Origin: an uncultured Bacilli bacterium
GTDB lineage: Bacteria > Bacillota_I > Bacilli_A > RF39 > UBA660
Assembly: GCA_910584305.1 (NCBI GenBank)
Contig: CAJTZW010000004.1
Location: forward strand, 1 to 64,000
Direction: 5' to 3'
DNA: 64,000 bases
The position numbers were made by a program, and so were the translations under genes. Position 1 is the stretch's first letter. The number at the start of each line of letters is the position of its first letter. Positions 32,504-40,400 of the stretch are shown here, piece after piece. Below the pieces are notes generated by a model, which was given only the letters and a program-made list of their open reading frames with translations, did no database searches and was not told the DNA's origin.

Positions 32504-34254
32504 TAAATATTAAAGAAAATGAAAAATTAAGTAAAATGAATCATAGTTGTGCACATTTACTAGCACAAGCCGTAAAACATTTATACCCACATGCTATGTT
32601 TTGGGTAGGACCTGTTATCGAAGAAGGGTTCTATTACGATATTGATTTAGGAACTGATGTTATTAAGGAAGAAGATCTAGAAAAAATTGAACGAGAAATG
32701 AAAAAGATTTCTAAAGATGGAAAACGTATTGTAAGACATGAGTTAACAAAAGAAGACGCTTTAGAAATGTTTCAGCATGATCCATATAAAATTGATCTGA
32801 TTGAAAGAATGGATGAAAATGATACAGTAATATCATGCTACACACAAGGAGATTTTACGGACCTTTGTAGAGGACCGCATGTTGATACGGTAAAAGAATT
32901 AAAGTATTTTAAGTTGCTAAAAGTTTCAGGTGCTTACTGGAAAGGTGACGCCAAAAATAAAATGCTTCAACGAATTTATGGAATATGTTTTGAAACCGAA
33001 GAAGACTTACAAAAACACTTAGAAGCTTTAGAAGATGCTAAGGAAAGAGATCATAGAAAAATTGGTAAAGATTTAGGAATATTTATGTTTGATGAACTTG
33101 TAGGAAAGGGGCTCCCAATGTGGTTACCAAATGGATTTATTGTTAGAAGAGCCCTTGTTGATTATATTACAGATAAAGAAGTAAATCTTGGATATAAACA
33201 TGTCATGACACCATCTCTTGGGAATGTAGACTTATATAAGACATCAGGGCACTGGGATCATTATAAAGAAGATATGTTTCCATCTATGGATTTAGATGAT
33301 GAATCATATGTACTTCGCCCAATGAATTGTCCTCATCACATGGTAATGTTTAGAAGCGAATTACATTCGTATCGCGATTTGCCAATACGAATTGCCGAAA
33401 TTGCAAATGATTTCCGATATGAGGCAAGTGGAGCAGTTTGTGGAATAGAAAGAACTAGAGCATTTACCCAAAATGATTCACATATCTTTTGTAGACCAGA
33501 CCAAATTAAATCAGAATTTAAAGGTGTTATTGATTTGATTTTGGATGTATATAAAGATTTCGGATTTAAAGACTATCGTTTTAGATTATCGCTCCGAGAT
33601 AAAAATAATGCAGAAAAGTATTTTGGAAATGATGAATTATGGGAAAAATCAGAACAAGAACTAAGAGAAGTTTTAAAAGAAACAGGAGCAGATTTTTATG
33701 AAGCTGAGGGGGAAGCCGCATTTTATGGGCCAAAATTAGATGTACAAGTTAAATCAGCTATTGGTCATGATGTAACACTCTCAACCATTCAATTAGATTA
33801 TCAACTTCCAGAACGTTTTGAACTTAATTATATTAATGAAAGTGGGGAAAAGGTAAGACCAGTAGTAATTCATAGAGCTATTTTAGGTTCACTAGATCGT
33901 TTTATTGCATTTTTACTTGAAGAAACAAAAGGATCGTTGCCAACCTGGCTAGCACCAATTCAAGTCAATGTCATTCCCGTCAATAATAAATATCATTTAG
34001 AATATTCAAAAGAGATAATGAGTTCGCTGAAAAATGCAGGCATTCGTGTAGAACTAGATGATCGAGATGAAAAACTAGGATATAAAATGCGTGAAAGTCA
34101 AACTAAAAAAATTCCTTATACATTAGTCCTAGGACAAAAAGAAGTGGATAATGGAGAAATTAGTTACCGACTTCATGGGAGTGAGGAAACAAGTATATTA
34201 TCCAAAGAAGAATTTATTGCCATGGTGAAAGAGAAAATAGAAAAGAAAAAATAG
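32500..34254 (+). CDS. thrS: Threonyl-tRNA synthetase without the N-terminal TGS domain
   Basis: The enzyme charges tRNA-Thr. The 584 residues begin directly with the editing domain (MNHSCAHLLAQAVKHLYP with the HxxxH motif, then CRGPHVDTV). They continue with the class II core (motif 1 region; zinc-site MNCPHHMVMF; motif 2 FRYEASG; motif 3 PVVIHRAILGSLDRFIAFL) and the anticodon-binding domain (APIQVNVIPV). The usual TGS domain of about 60 residues is missing, compared with about 640 residues in most ThrRS. AAGGAG lies 6 bases before the ATG, inside rnr. Confidence 0.95.
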   Translation: MINIKENEKLSKMNHSCAHLLAQAVKHLYPHAMFWVGPVIEEGFYYDIDLGTDVIKEEDLEKIEREMKKISKDGKRIVRHELTKEDALEMFQHDPYKIDLIERMDENDTVISCYTQGDFTDLCRGPHVDTVKELKYFKLLKVSGAYWKGDAKNKMLQRIYGICFETEEDLQKHLEALEDAKERDHRKIGKDLGIFMFDELVGKGLPMWLPNGFIVRRALVDYITDKEVNLGYKHVMTPSLGNVDLYKTSGHWDHYKEDMFPSMDLDDESYVLRPMNCPHHMVMFRSELHSYRDLPIRIAEIANDFRYEASGAVCGIERTRAFTQNDSHIFCRPDQIKSEFKGVIDLILDVYKDFGFKDYRFRLSLRDKNNAEKYFGNDELWEKSEQELREVLKETGADFYEAEGEAAFYGPKLDVQVKSAIGHDVTLSTIQLDYQLPERFELNYINESGEKVRPVVIHRAILGSLDRFIAFLLEETKGSLPTWLAPIQVNVIPVNNKYHLEYSKEIMSSLKNAGIRVELDDRDEKLGYKMRESQTKKIPYTLVLGQKEVDNGEISYRLHGSEETSILSKEEFIAMVKEKIEKKK

Positions 34255-34278
34255 AATGAGAGAAATCATTCTTTTTTT
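34253..34278 (+). terminator. rnr-thrS terminator
   Basis: AGAATGA-GAGAAA-TCATTCT followed by a T-run. The thrS stop is at its start. Confidence 0.88.
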
Positions 34279-34336
34279 GTAATAAGTATTCACTTACGTC
34301 ATATAGTGTATTAAGGAAGTACTAGGAGGGATACTA

Positions 34337-34849
34337 ATGATAAATAAGAAAAATTTATGGTTTTTAACACTATTTAGTTTGATATTGGTATTAAGTGTAT
34401 ATTATATAACAATGCCATCAGAACTACTACTTACCAATAGTTCTGATTATTTAACAAAAGAAGTCGATAATTCGCAGACAGAACCGACGGTTGCAATAGA
34501 GGAAAGTGAACTTTTAACAGCAATGAGAGTAGAAGCAGATGAACAATTACTAGAACAACTAGATGCTTTAAAACTAATTCTAACAGATAAAGAATCTACT
34601 ACTGAACAAAAAAATGAAGCCTTCGAGAAAATGAAAAAATTGAATATCAACAAAGCGGAAGAAACAGAACTTGAAACGAAAATTAATGAGACATATCAAT
34701 TGAAAACATTTATCAAAATTGATGGAGATCAAATCAAAGTTGTCGTAGATAGTTCTAAACACGATACAACTCTCGCAAATAACATTATGAGAACTATTCA
34801 GGAAAATTATGAAAACAAAATGTACATAACAGTACAGTTTAAAGGATAA
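34337..34849 (+). CDS. spoIIIAH: Stage III sporulation protein AH
   Basis: SpoIIIAH is the mother-cell half of the SpoIIQ-SpoIIIAH channel between mother cell and forespore. The 170 residues show the family start KKNLWFLTLFSLILVLSVYYITMP (membrane anchor, about residues 7-27), a variable linker, a helix with ADEQLLEQLDALKLILTDKESTTEQKNEAFEKMKKL and the ring-building domain AEETELETKINETYQLKTFIKIDGDQIKVVVDS. Normally it is the last gene of spoIIIA; here it stands alone. AGGAGGG precedes the ATG. CATATAGT at 34300-34307 could be a SigE-type -10 box. Confidence 0.88.
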   Translation: MINKKNLWFLTLFSLILVLSVYYITMPSELLLTNSSDYLTKEVDNSQTEPTVAIEESELLTAMRVEADEQLLEQLDALKLILTDKESTTEQKNEAFEKMKKLNINKAEETELETKINETYQLKTFIKIDGDQIKVVVDSSKHDTTLANNIMRTIQENYENKMYITVQFKG

Positions 34850-34867
34850 AAATAGGCAATTTATTTC

Positions 34868-34894
34868 ACGCTAAAGGTAGTTTGTCATACAATA
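34868..34894 (+). promoter_or_regulatory. Candidate SigK-type promoter of gerE
   Basis: CATACAATA (34886-34894) fits the SigK -10 consensus CATAnnnTA exactly. The AC of a SigK -35 element lies 16 bases upstream (34868-34869). In B. subtilis gerE is a SigK gene. A SigA-like TTGTCA...TAATAT pair with a 15-base spacer overlaps it. Confidence 0.5.
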
Positions 34895-34939
34895 ATATGA
34901 GATAATATAAACCACCCGATGTAGAAAGGGAGAACAGGC

Positions 34940-35146
34940 GTGAATAAAAGTATATTGACAAAAAGAGAAAAAGAAGTTTTCGATTTATTAATTTTAAATA
35001 AATCAACTTCAGAAATTGCAGAAATACTAAATATTAGTGAGAAAACAGTTCGAAACCACATTTCCAATGTAATGCAAAAACTTGGAGTAAAAGGACGTGC
35101 CAGTGCAGTAGTAGAACTTTTAAAACTTGGAGAAGTTTCTCTTTAA
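34940..35146 (+). CDS. gerE: Late sporulation regulator GerE
   Basis: GerE is a stand-alone LuxR-type helix-turn-helix protein that tunes late mother-cell and spore-coat genes. The 68 residues align along their length with B. subtilis GerE (74): LTKREKEVFDLLILNKSTSEIAEILNISEKTVRNHISNVMQKLGVKGRASAVVELLKLGE. The start is GTG with GGGAG about 8 bases upstream. A strong terminator follows, then gerM, the same neighbourhood as in B. subtilis where gerE and gerM are close. Confidence 0.92.
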   Translation: MNKSILTKREKEVFDLLILNKSTSEIAEILNISEKTVRNHISNVMQKLGVKGRASAVVELLKLGEVSL

Positions 35147-35172
35147 AAAAGTGCATGAATCTGCACTTTTTT
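35145..35172 (+). terminator. gerE terminator
   Basis: AAAAAAGTGCA-TGAATC-TGCACTTTTTT overlaps the gerE stop. CATATCCT directly after it could be a mother-cell -10 box for gerM. Confidence 0.9.
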
Positions 35173-35197
35173 CATATCCTTAAATAGAGGTGAACGT

Positions 35198-36160
35198 ATG
35201 TTAAAAAAAATGTATTCTAGAAAAATCTTAGCCACCACGGCAGTTCTATTCGCACTTCTATTAGTATATTTAGTTCCAAAAGAAAATACATACTCTCTAC
35301 AAGACATTCCCCAAAAAGTAAGCTACGTAGATAAAAACATAAAAACATCAACTATATATTTATGGGATAGCAATCATCTACTAGCAAGGACAGAAGTGCC
35401 AACAAATAATACAGAAGTAACTTCCTTAGCGAAAGAATTGTTACATATCTTAATCAAAGATGGAGAAGGGAATGATAAAATACCAAGCGGATTTCAAGCT
35501 GTATTGCCTAGTGAAACAAAAATATTAAGCATAGGATTTGAAAATGATATTTTGAAAGTAGACTTGTCAAAGGAATTGTTAGATGTAACAGAAACAGAAG
35601 AAGAAAGCTTAATCTCATCCATTGTATATACACTTACGAGTATTGAAGGAATAGAGAATATTATTTTATATGTAGATGGCGATATACTATCTAAACTACC
35701 TCAATCTAAAATCAATTTACCAAGTACTTTAAATCGAAAAATCGGGATCAATAAAGAATATGACTTAAAAAGCTTTAACGATATAACTAGTGTTACTGTG
35801 TATTATATTGGAAGTTATAATGATGATTACTATTATGTTCCAGTAACAAAGTATTTAAATTCAGATAGAGAAAAAATTAAAATCATAATTGATGAATTGG
35901 CAAGTGGTCCTACCTATGGGAGTAATTTAATGAGCTTTTTAAATGGCAATACAAAACTTTTAGCAACAGAACAAGAGGTAGACACATTATTTTTAACCTT
36001 TAATGAATACATATTTAGTGATATGGATGAAAGAAATATATTAGAAGAAGTTCTTTATACAATAGAATTATCCATAGCAGAAAACTATGATGTCAAGGAA
36101 GTAATCTTTGAGGTAGATAATCAAGAAATTTATAAAAGTGTTTTAAAAAGTATTGAATAA
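35198..36160 (+). CDS. gerM: Spore germination protein GerM
   Basis: GerM is a mother-cell lipoprotein or membrane protein that helps dock the SpoIIIA-SpoIIQ complex and is needed for engulfment and germination. The 320 residues have an N-terminal membrane segment (about 8-26) and two GerMN repeats: about residues 48-165 (TIYLWDSNHLLARTEV, then a LLHILIKDG helix) and about 203-310 (VTVYYIGSYNDDYYYVPVT, KIIIDELASGPTYGS). No lipobox cysteine is seen, so it is probably a signal anchor. GAGGTG precedes the ATG. Confidence 0.9.
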   Translation: MLKKMYSRKILATTAVLFALLLVYLVPKENTYSLQDIPQKVSYVDKNIKTSTIYLWDSNHLLARTEVPTNNTEVTSLAKELLHILIKDGEGNDKIPSGFQAVLPSETKILSIGFENDILKVDLSKELLDVTETEEESLISSIVYTLTSIEGIENIILYVDGDILSKLPQSKINLPSTLNRKIGINKEYDLKSFNDITSVTVYYIGSYNDDYYYVPVTKYLNSDREKIKIIIDELASGPTYGSNLMSFLNGNTKLLATEQEVDTLFLTFNEYIFSDMDERNILEEVLYTIELSIAENYDVKEVIFEVDNQEIYKSVLKSIE

Positions 36161-36181
36161 ATAAAAAAAGTATTGTATAAT
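36153..36181 (+). promoter_or_regulatory. tRNA-Arg promoter at the end of gerM
   Basis: TTGAAT and TATAAT are 17 bases apart; the -35 overlaps the gerM stop codon. RNA should start near 36188, inside the hairpin that follows. Confidence 0.75.
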
Positions 36182-36183
36182 TT

Positions 36184-36206
36184 AAATGTTCTTTTGAAGA
36201 ACATTT
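36184..36206 (+). terminator. Hairpin abutting the tRNA 5' end
   Basis: AAATGTTCTT-TTG-AAGAACATTT is a perfect 10-bp stem ending one base before the tRNA. The T-run is only three bases. gerM read-through RNA would form it; RNA from the tRNA promoter lacks part of the 5' arm. Confidence 0.5.
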
Positions 36207-36283
<77 letters not shown>

Positions 36284-36293
36284 GATAGTAATT

Positions 36294-36318
36294 AATCCTT
36301 ATTTTATAAGGATTTTAT
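36294..36318 (+). terminator. tRNA-Arg terminator
   Basis: AATCCTTAT-TTT-ATAAGGATT followed by TTATTTT. The 170 bases after it, up to the radical SAM gene, hold no gene I can support. Confidence 0.85.
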
Positions 36319-36491
36319 TTTGATTGATCTTATTTTGGCCTTGTTTATCTAAAATCTCTACTAATTTATTCTGCGAATTTGGATATAAATGTGCATATGT
36401 ATTTTAGGACTAATTGTCTACTTTAAGCTTACCACTACACTTAAAATTTTAGCCGCAAACAATTCAAAAATCGTTAGAGCTTTTTCTTGGA

Positions 36492-36500
36492 GGGGGGGGG
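36492..36500 (+). repeat. G9 homopolymer in the ribosome-binding region
   Basis: Nine G in a row, preceded by GGA, lie 9 bases before the radical SAM start codon and form its ribosome site. No comparable G-run is seen elsewhere in this AT-rich window. Confidence 0.9.
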
Positions 36501-36509
36501 TAGAGTATT

Positions 36510-37397
36510 ATGGAAATACCAAGAAATCAATATAGAATATCTATTACATCTGGTTGTAATATGAAGTGTGTTTATTGTCATAATGAAGGAAATGTAAACA
36601 ATAATAAATTAAGTAAAAATAATATAGAAGAAATTATTATTCATTCAAAACAATTTGGTTTGGAAGAAGTTAGATTGACTGGTGGAGATCCTATGACTCA
36701 TCAAGATATTGTTTCCATATGTAAGATGATTAAGGATCAATATGATTTGAAAATTGGAATAAATACTAATTGTGTAAATTATGATAATTTACTAGATTTG
36801 AGTAAAAATGGATATATTAATAGAATTGTGGTAGGTTTAGATTACTTTGATGGTAAAATATCAAAAAATTCACCAATTGGTCTTTCTTCACAAATTATTT
36901 TATCAAGAATCAAAGAATTGCGTAATTATGTAAATGATATTTCTATTGATATTGTATACTCAAATAACGAAGATGATATATATAATATAATTAATTGGGG
37001 TATTGAAAATAAAATAAGAGTTAAAGTTATTGAAATTGAAAAAAATGAAATTAGCAATAAATCATCATGTGAATATTTACAGTTGATGAAAAATATAATT
37101 GATAAGTTTCAACTTGAGACAAGATATGATGAAAATGAAGAATTAAATGGTTATCTTGATAATGTATTAATAGTTTCCTTCTTTCATTCTTTGTGTAGAC
37201 TTAGAAGGTGTGACATATGTAAAAAAATTCAATTAAGAATAAATTGTGAAGGTATCGCAAAACCATGTATTTTCTACGATAATCAAGATGTGAATTTATT
37301 AAATGGCGATATTTGTGATAATATTCAAAAAGTACTTACGAGAAAAGTTGATTATCATTATGATAGAGGATTGATTGTGAATGAAAAAATAGATTAA
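36510..37397 (+). CDS. MoaA-like radical SAM protein
   Basis: The 295-residue protein has the radical SAM cluster CNMKCVYC at residues 16-23 and EEVRLTGGDPM, so it should bind a 4Fe-4S cluster and SAM. A C-terminal set of cysteines (CRLRRCDICKK and INCEGIAKPCIF, near residues 233-260) looks like the auxiliary cluster of MoaA. No other molybdenum cofactor gene is nearby. The substrate is unknown; peptide or cofactor modification is possible. The ribosome site is the G9 tract. A and T content looks higher than in neighbours. A terminator holds its stop. Confidence 0.8.
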   Translation: MEIPRNQYRISITSGCNMKCVYCHNEGNVNNNKLSKNNIEEIIIHSKQFGLEEVRLTGGDPMTHQDIVSICKMIKDQYDLKIGINTNCVNYDNLLDLSKNGYINRIVVGLDYFDGKISKNSPIGLSSQIILSRIKELRNYVNDISIDIVYSNNEDDIYNIINWGIENKIRVKVIEIEKNEISNKSSCEYLQLMKNIIDKFQLETRYDENEELNGYLDNVLIVSFFHSLCRLRRCDICKKIQLRINCEGIAKPCIFYDNQDVNLLNGDICDNIQKVLTRKVDYHYDRGLIVNEKID

Positions 37398-37409
37398 TTT
37401 CTATTTTTT
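37384..37409 (+). terminator. Radical SAM gene terminator
   Basis: AAAAAATAGA-TTAATT-TCTATTTTTT; the stop codon is in the loop. Confidence 0.8.
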
Positions 37410-37411
37410 CA

Positions 37412-37440
37412 TTGTATAAAGGACTAAAAACCGATATAAT
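37412..37440 (+). promoter_or_regulatory. SigA-type promoter
   Basis: TTGTAT and TATAAT are 17 bases apart, directly after the terminator, with the ribosome site 15 bases downstream. Confidence 0.8.
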
Positions 37441-37462
37441 AAACCTTAAAAGTTGGTGGATT

Positions 37463-38353
37463 ATGGTTGAATTAAAGAAAATGAATAGTGAAGAGGTTAA
37501 TAGTAAACCTTTTCTGATAAATCAGATATTAGAATTATATGGAGATATTCCAGGAGAATTTTATAGTTATCAATATAATGGAGAAGAAAGATGGCTTTAT
37601 AGAGATAATCTTTATTGTACTATTATGAATTTAGAAGGAAAGTATTTAGTGTATACTTCATTTATGATAAATGAAGATTATGATCTATATTACATGGAAT
37701 TTGGTGATATGTCAGCTACTTTAAATAAATCTGGTGAATTGTTTTTGTATAAAGAAGACAGTTTAGTAGCAGAAAATATCAATATACAAAAAAGAAAAGA
37801 AGAAGCGTGTGTAAATGATTTAGATGGTGTTGTTATAAATCATAAATTAAATACAAAAACTGGGGAAGAGGTATTAATTGCTTATAGAATAATGTATAGT
37901 GAAGAACCACAATTTTATCAGAATATGTTTATGAAGCCTTTTATAATAACGTTCTTTAAAAATGGTAGAGCAGAACAATATTTACAATATACAACAAGTA
38001 TTGATTATATGAGCTATGATATTATTACTATTAAAGAGTTTGGTTTAATTAAATTTTTACAAAATAGTTCGTATGCTTTACAACAAGAAAGAAGTATAAC
38101 TAGATATTTTAAGATAAGAGGCCAAAAAGAAGATGGAACTTGTATTTTACGTTATCCTTTTTCCAGAGGATATACATTAGAAGAAATGGATAGAATGTTA
38201 GAAGAAAAAGGTTTTTCTAGAAATATAGATGAAGATATTATAGATTATTATAATGGATGTTATGAGGAAAGTATTGAGTATAAATTATTGGCTGATGCAA
38301 TAAAAGCGTATGATAAGGAGCATTTGAAAGAAAAGAAATTAAATAAAAAATAG
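37463..38353 (+). CDS. Unknown soluble protein
   Basis: The 296-residue protein has no signal peptide or membrane helix. It is rich in Tyr, Glu and Ile with alternating strand and helix, ending in a basic ELKEKKLNKK-like tail. I recognise no family. The ATG is preceded by GGTGG; an upstream in-frame ATG lies before the promoter's -10 box. No terminator follows. The next 213 bases are very AT-rich and hold only a TTGACA (38503-38508) with a poor -10, so I cannot define the promoter of the next gene. Confidence 0.5.
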   Translation: MVELKKMNSEEVNSKPFLINQILELYGDIPGEFYSYQYNGEERWLYRDNLYCTIMNLEGKYLVYTSFMINEDYDLYYMEFGDMSATLNKSGELFLYKEDSLVAENINIQKRKEEACVNDLDGVVINHKLNTKTGEEVLIAYRIMYSEEPQFYQNMFMKPFIITFFKNGRAEQYLQYTTSIDYMSYDIITIKEFGLIKFLQNSSYALQQERSITRYFKIRGQKEDGTCILRYPFSRGYTLEEMDRMLEEKGFSRNIDEDIIDYYNGCYEESIEYKLLADAIKAYDKEHLKEKKLNKK

Positions 38354-38566
38354 TAAAATATATAGATGGTGTATTAGATAAACATATATTAAATATTTTA
38401 GCGTATTGTCCATAAGAAAGAATAAGATTGAAATTTTAAAATATTTAAAATTATGATAAAATACTTATAGAAACTAAATTGTTTATTTAATGTTTGTGTA
38501 TATTGACACTATTAATGAATGCATTTTAAGTTTATGAAATCAATGGGAAAGTGCGGTTGAATTTAT

Positions 38567-40333
38567 ATGAAGAAATTAGAATGGAATTTAAACGATTTAT
38601 TTGAAAATGAGGATTCATTTTATCATAATGTAAAACAAATAAAAAAAGAACTTATAGAAATCGAAGAGTTAGATACGACAGATATAACATCAAAGAATTT
38701 AGAAACATTATTAAATAGACACTGGAAAATGAAAGAAGTAAGTGACAACATTTTGATTTATGCATCTTTACTCTACTATAAGGATGTAAAAAATGAAGTG
38801 TATATAGATAGAAAAAAACTTGCTGAAGAACTAAATAATGAAGTAAAGGAACGATTAAAATCCATAGATAGAAAGATTGTAGAACTAGGAAAAAATGAAA
38901 TAGAAAGATTTAAACAGGAAAATAGTAACTTAGCTATATATGATCTATATTTTGACAATATATTTCGATTACAAAAACATATTCAAGATGATGAAACAAA
39001 TATGAAAATCAAAGAGCATACAAATTTAATTAATGAACAACTCAGAACCTATAATTCCCTATTAAGCAGTATGAAGTATGAAAGCATTGCTATGAATGAT
39101 AAAGAGATTGAAATAACTTCTTCTAATTCTGGAAAATATTTGTCTTCAAGAAATCGAGATGTACGAAAAGATACTTATTTTTCTATAAATAGAGCATATC
39201 ATCAAAGACAAGAATCGTTTGCCAATATATTACATTCTATATATAAAAGTAGGACGGAAATTTGTCATCTTGAAAAACATAATTCGATATTAGAAAAGGT
39301 TACATTTGAGGAAAATATAACACCTCAAATTATTGAAACGTTAATAAAGTGTGTAAATGAGCATCTATATTTAATACATGATTATTTGAAAATAAAGTCA
39401 GAATTCCTAGAGATACAGGATCCTCATTTATATGATTTTGGTGTTCCTTTAGATAGCAATTTAAAGATAAAATATTCCATAGAAGAAGCAATAGAAATCA
39501 TTAAGAATGCATTAAAACCATTAGGAGAAGAATATTTAAAAGTAGTAGAATTATTGATTGAAGAAGGGCATATTGATGCCGAATTAGATGAGAAAAAACA
39601 TCAAGCAATAACATTTTCATGGAATACTTATTCATTTATGAATTTCCGTGGTTCATATGTAGATATAAAAAATATGATTCATGAACTAGGCCACATAGTG
39701 AATTATTATTTATCAAAACAAAATCAACCTTATATTTATGAAGATAGTACGATTGCACTTGGTAGGGCTTCTTTTACAGACGAGATTGCCTCAATTACCA
39801 ATGAGATATTATTAAATAAATATTTATATGAAAATGCAAAAACAGAAGAAGAAAGATTATTTTATTTAAGCAAAGAAGTCGAAAATTATTTTACAACAAT
39901 ATTTAAGCAAACTATGTATACAGAATTTGAAAATGATTTGTATAAAATCGTTTCCGATGAAGAACAACTATCCCCACAAATATTGAATGAAAAATATTTT
40001 ACTATGCAAAGAAAATATTATGGAGAACAGATAGAATACGACGATATTGGTAGCATAGAATGGGCAAGATTAGGACATTTATATAGATGGAGCTATTATC
40101 CATATAAATATGCCACTGGATTAATTATGGCAAATATTGTTGTAAATTCCTTACTAGAAGATAAAACATTATCTGAAGAACAATACATTGCATTTTTATC
40201 CGCAGGAAGCAGTATGTATACAGAATCTCTATTAAAACTTTTGCACATCGATTTAACCAATCCAGATATTATAAAAAATGGCTTTAAAACATTAGAAAAC
40301 GATATTAAAATAATAAAGCAGATGAAGATATAA
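38567..40333 (+). CDS. Oligoendopeptidase F-like M3 peptidase (copy 1)
   Basis: The 588-residue protein belongs to the M3B zinc peptidases that cut short peptides. The zinc site is HELGH at residues 372-376 in KNMIHELGHIVNYYLS, with the third ligand in FTDEIASITNEILL. N-terminal (LEWNLNDLFENEDSF) and C-terminal (IEWARLGHLYRWSYYPYKYATGL) blocks also fit the family. A second copy lies 9 kb downstream within the dnaK cluster. The ribosome site is weak, and the start rests on family alignment. Confidence 0.9.
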   Translation: MKKLEWNLNDLFENEDSFYHNVKQIKKELIEIEELDTTDITSKNLETLLNRHWKMKEVSDNILIYASLLYYKDVKNEVYIDRKKLAEELNNEVKERLKSIDRKIVELGKNEIERFKQENSNLAIYDLYFDNIFRLQKHIQDDETNMKIKEHTNLINEQLRTYNSLLSSMKYESIAMNDKEIEITSSNSGKYLSSRNRDVRKDTYFSINRAYHQRQESFANILHSIYKSRTEICHLEKHNSILEKVTFEENITPQIIETLIKCVNEHLYLIHDYLKIKSEFLEIQDPHLYDFGVPLDSNLKIKYSIEEAIEIIKNALKPLGEEYLKVVELLIEEGHIDAELDEKKHQAITFSWNTYSFMNFRGSYVDIKNMIHELGHIVNYYLSKQNQPYIYEDSTIALGRASFTDEIASITNEILLNKYLYENAKTEEERLFYLSKEVENYFTTIFKQTMYTEFENDLYKIVSDEEQLSPQILNEKYFTMQRKYYGEQIEYDDIGSIEWARLGHLYRWSYYPYKYATGLIMANIVVNSLLEDKTLSEEQYIAFLSAGSSMYTESLLKLLHIDLTNPDIIKNGFKTLENDIKIIKQMKI

Positions 40334-40371
40334 AATATTGTGAGAGAAGGAAATTTAATATTTTCTTTTTT
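40332..40371 (+). terminator. Terminator, long loop
   Basis: AAAATATT pairs with AATATTTT over a 17-base loop, followed by CTTTTTTT. The stem is all A-T. Confidence 0.45.
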
Positions 40372-40400
40372 TGTGATATACTTTTAGGAGAGGTGTAACG

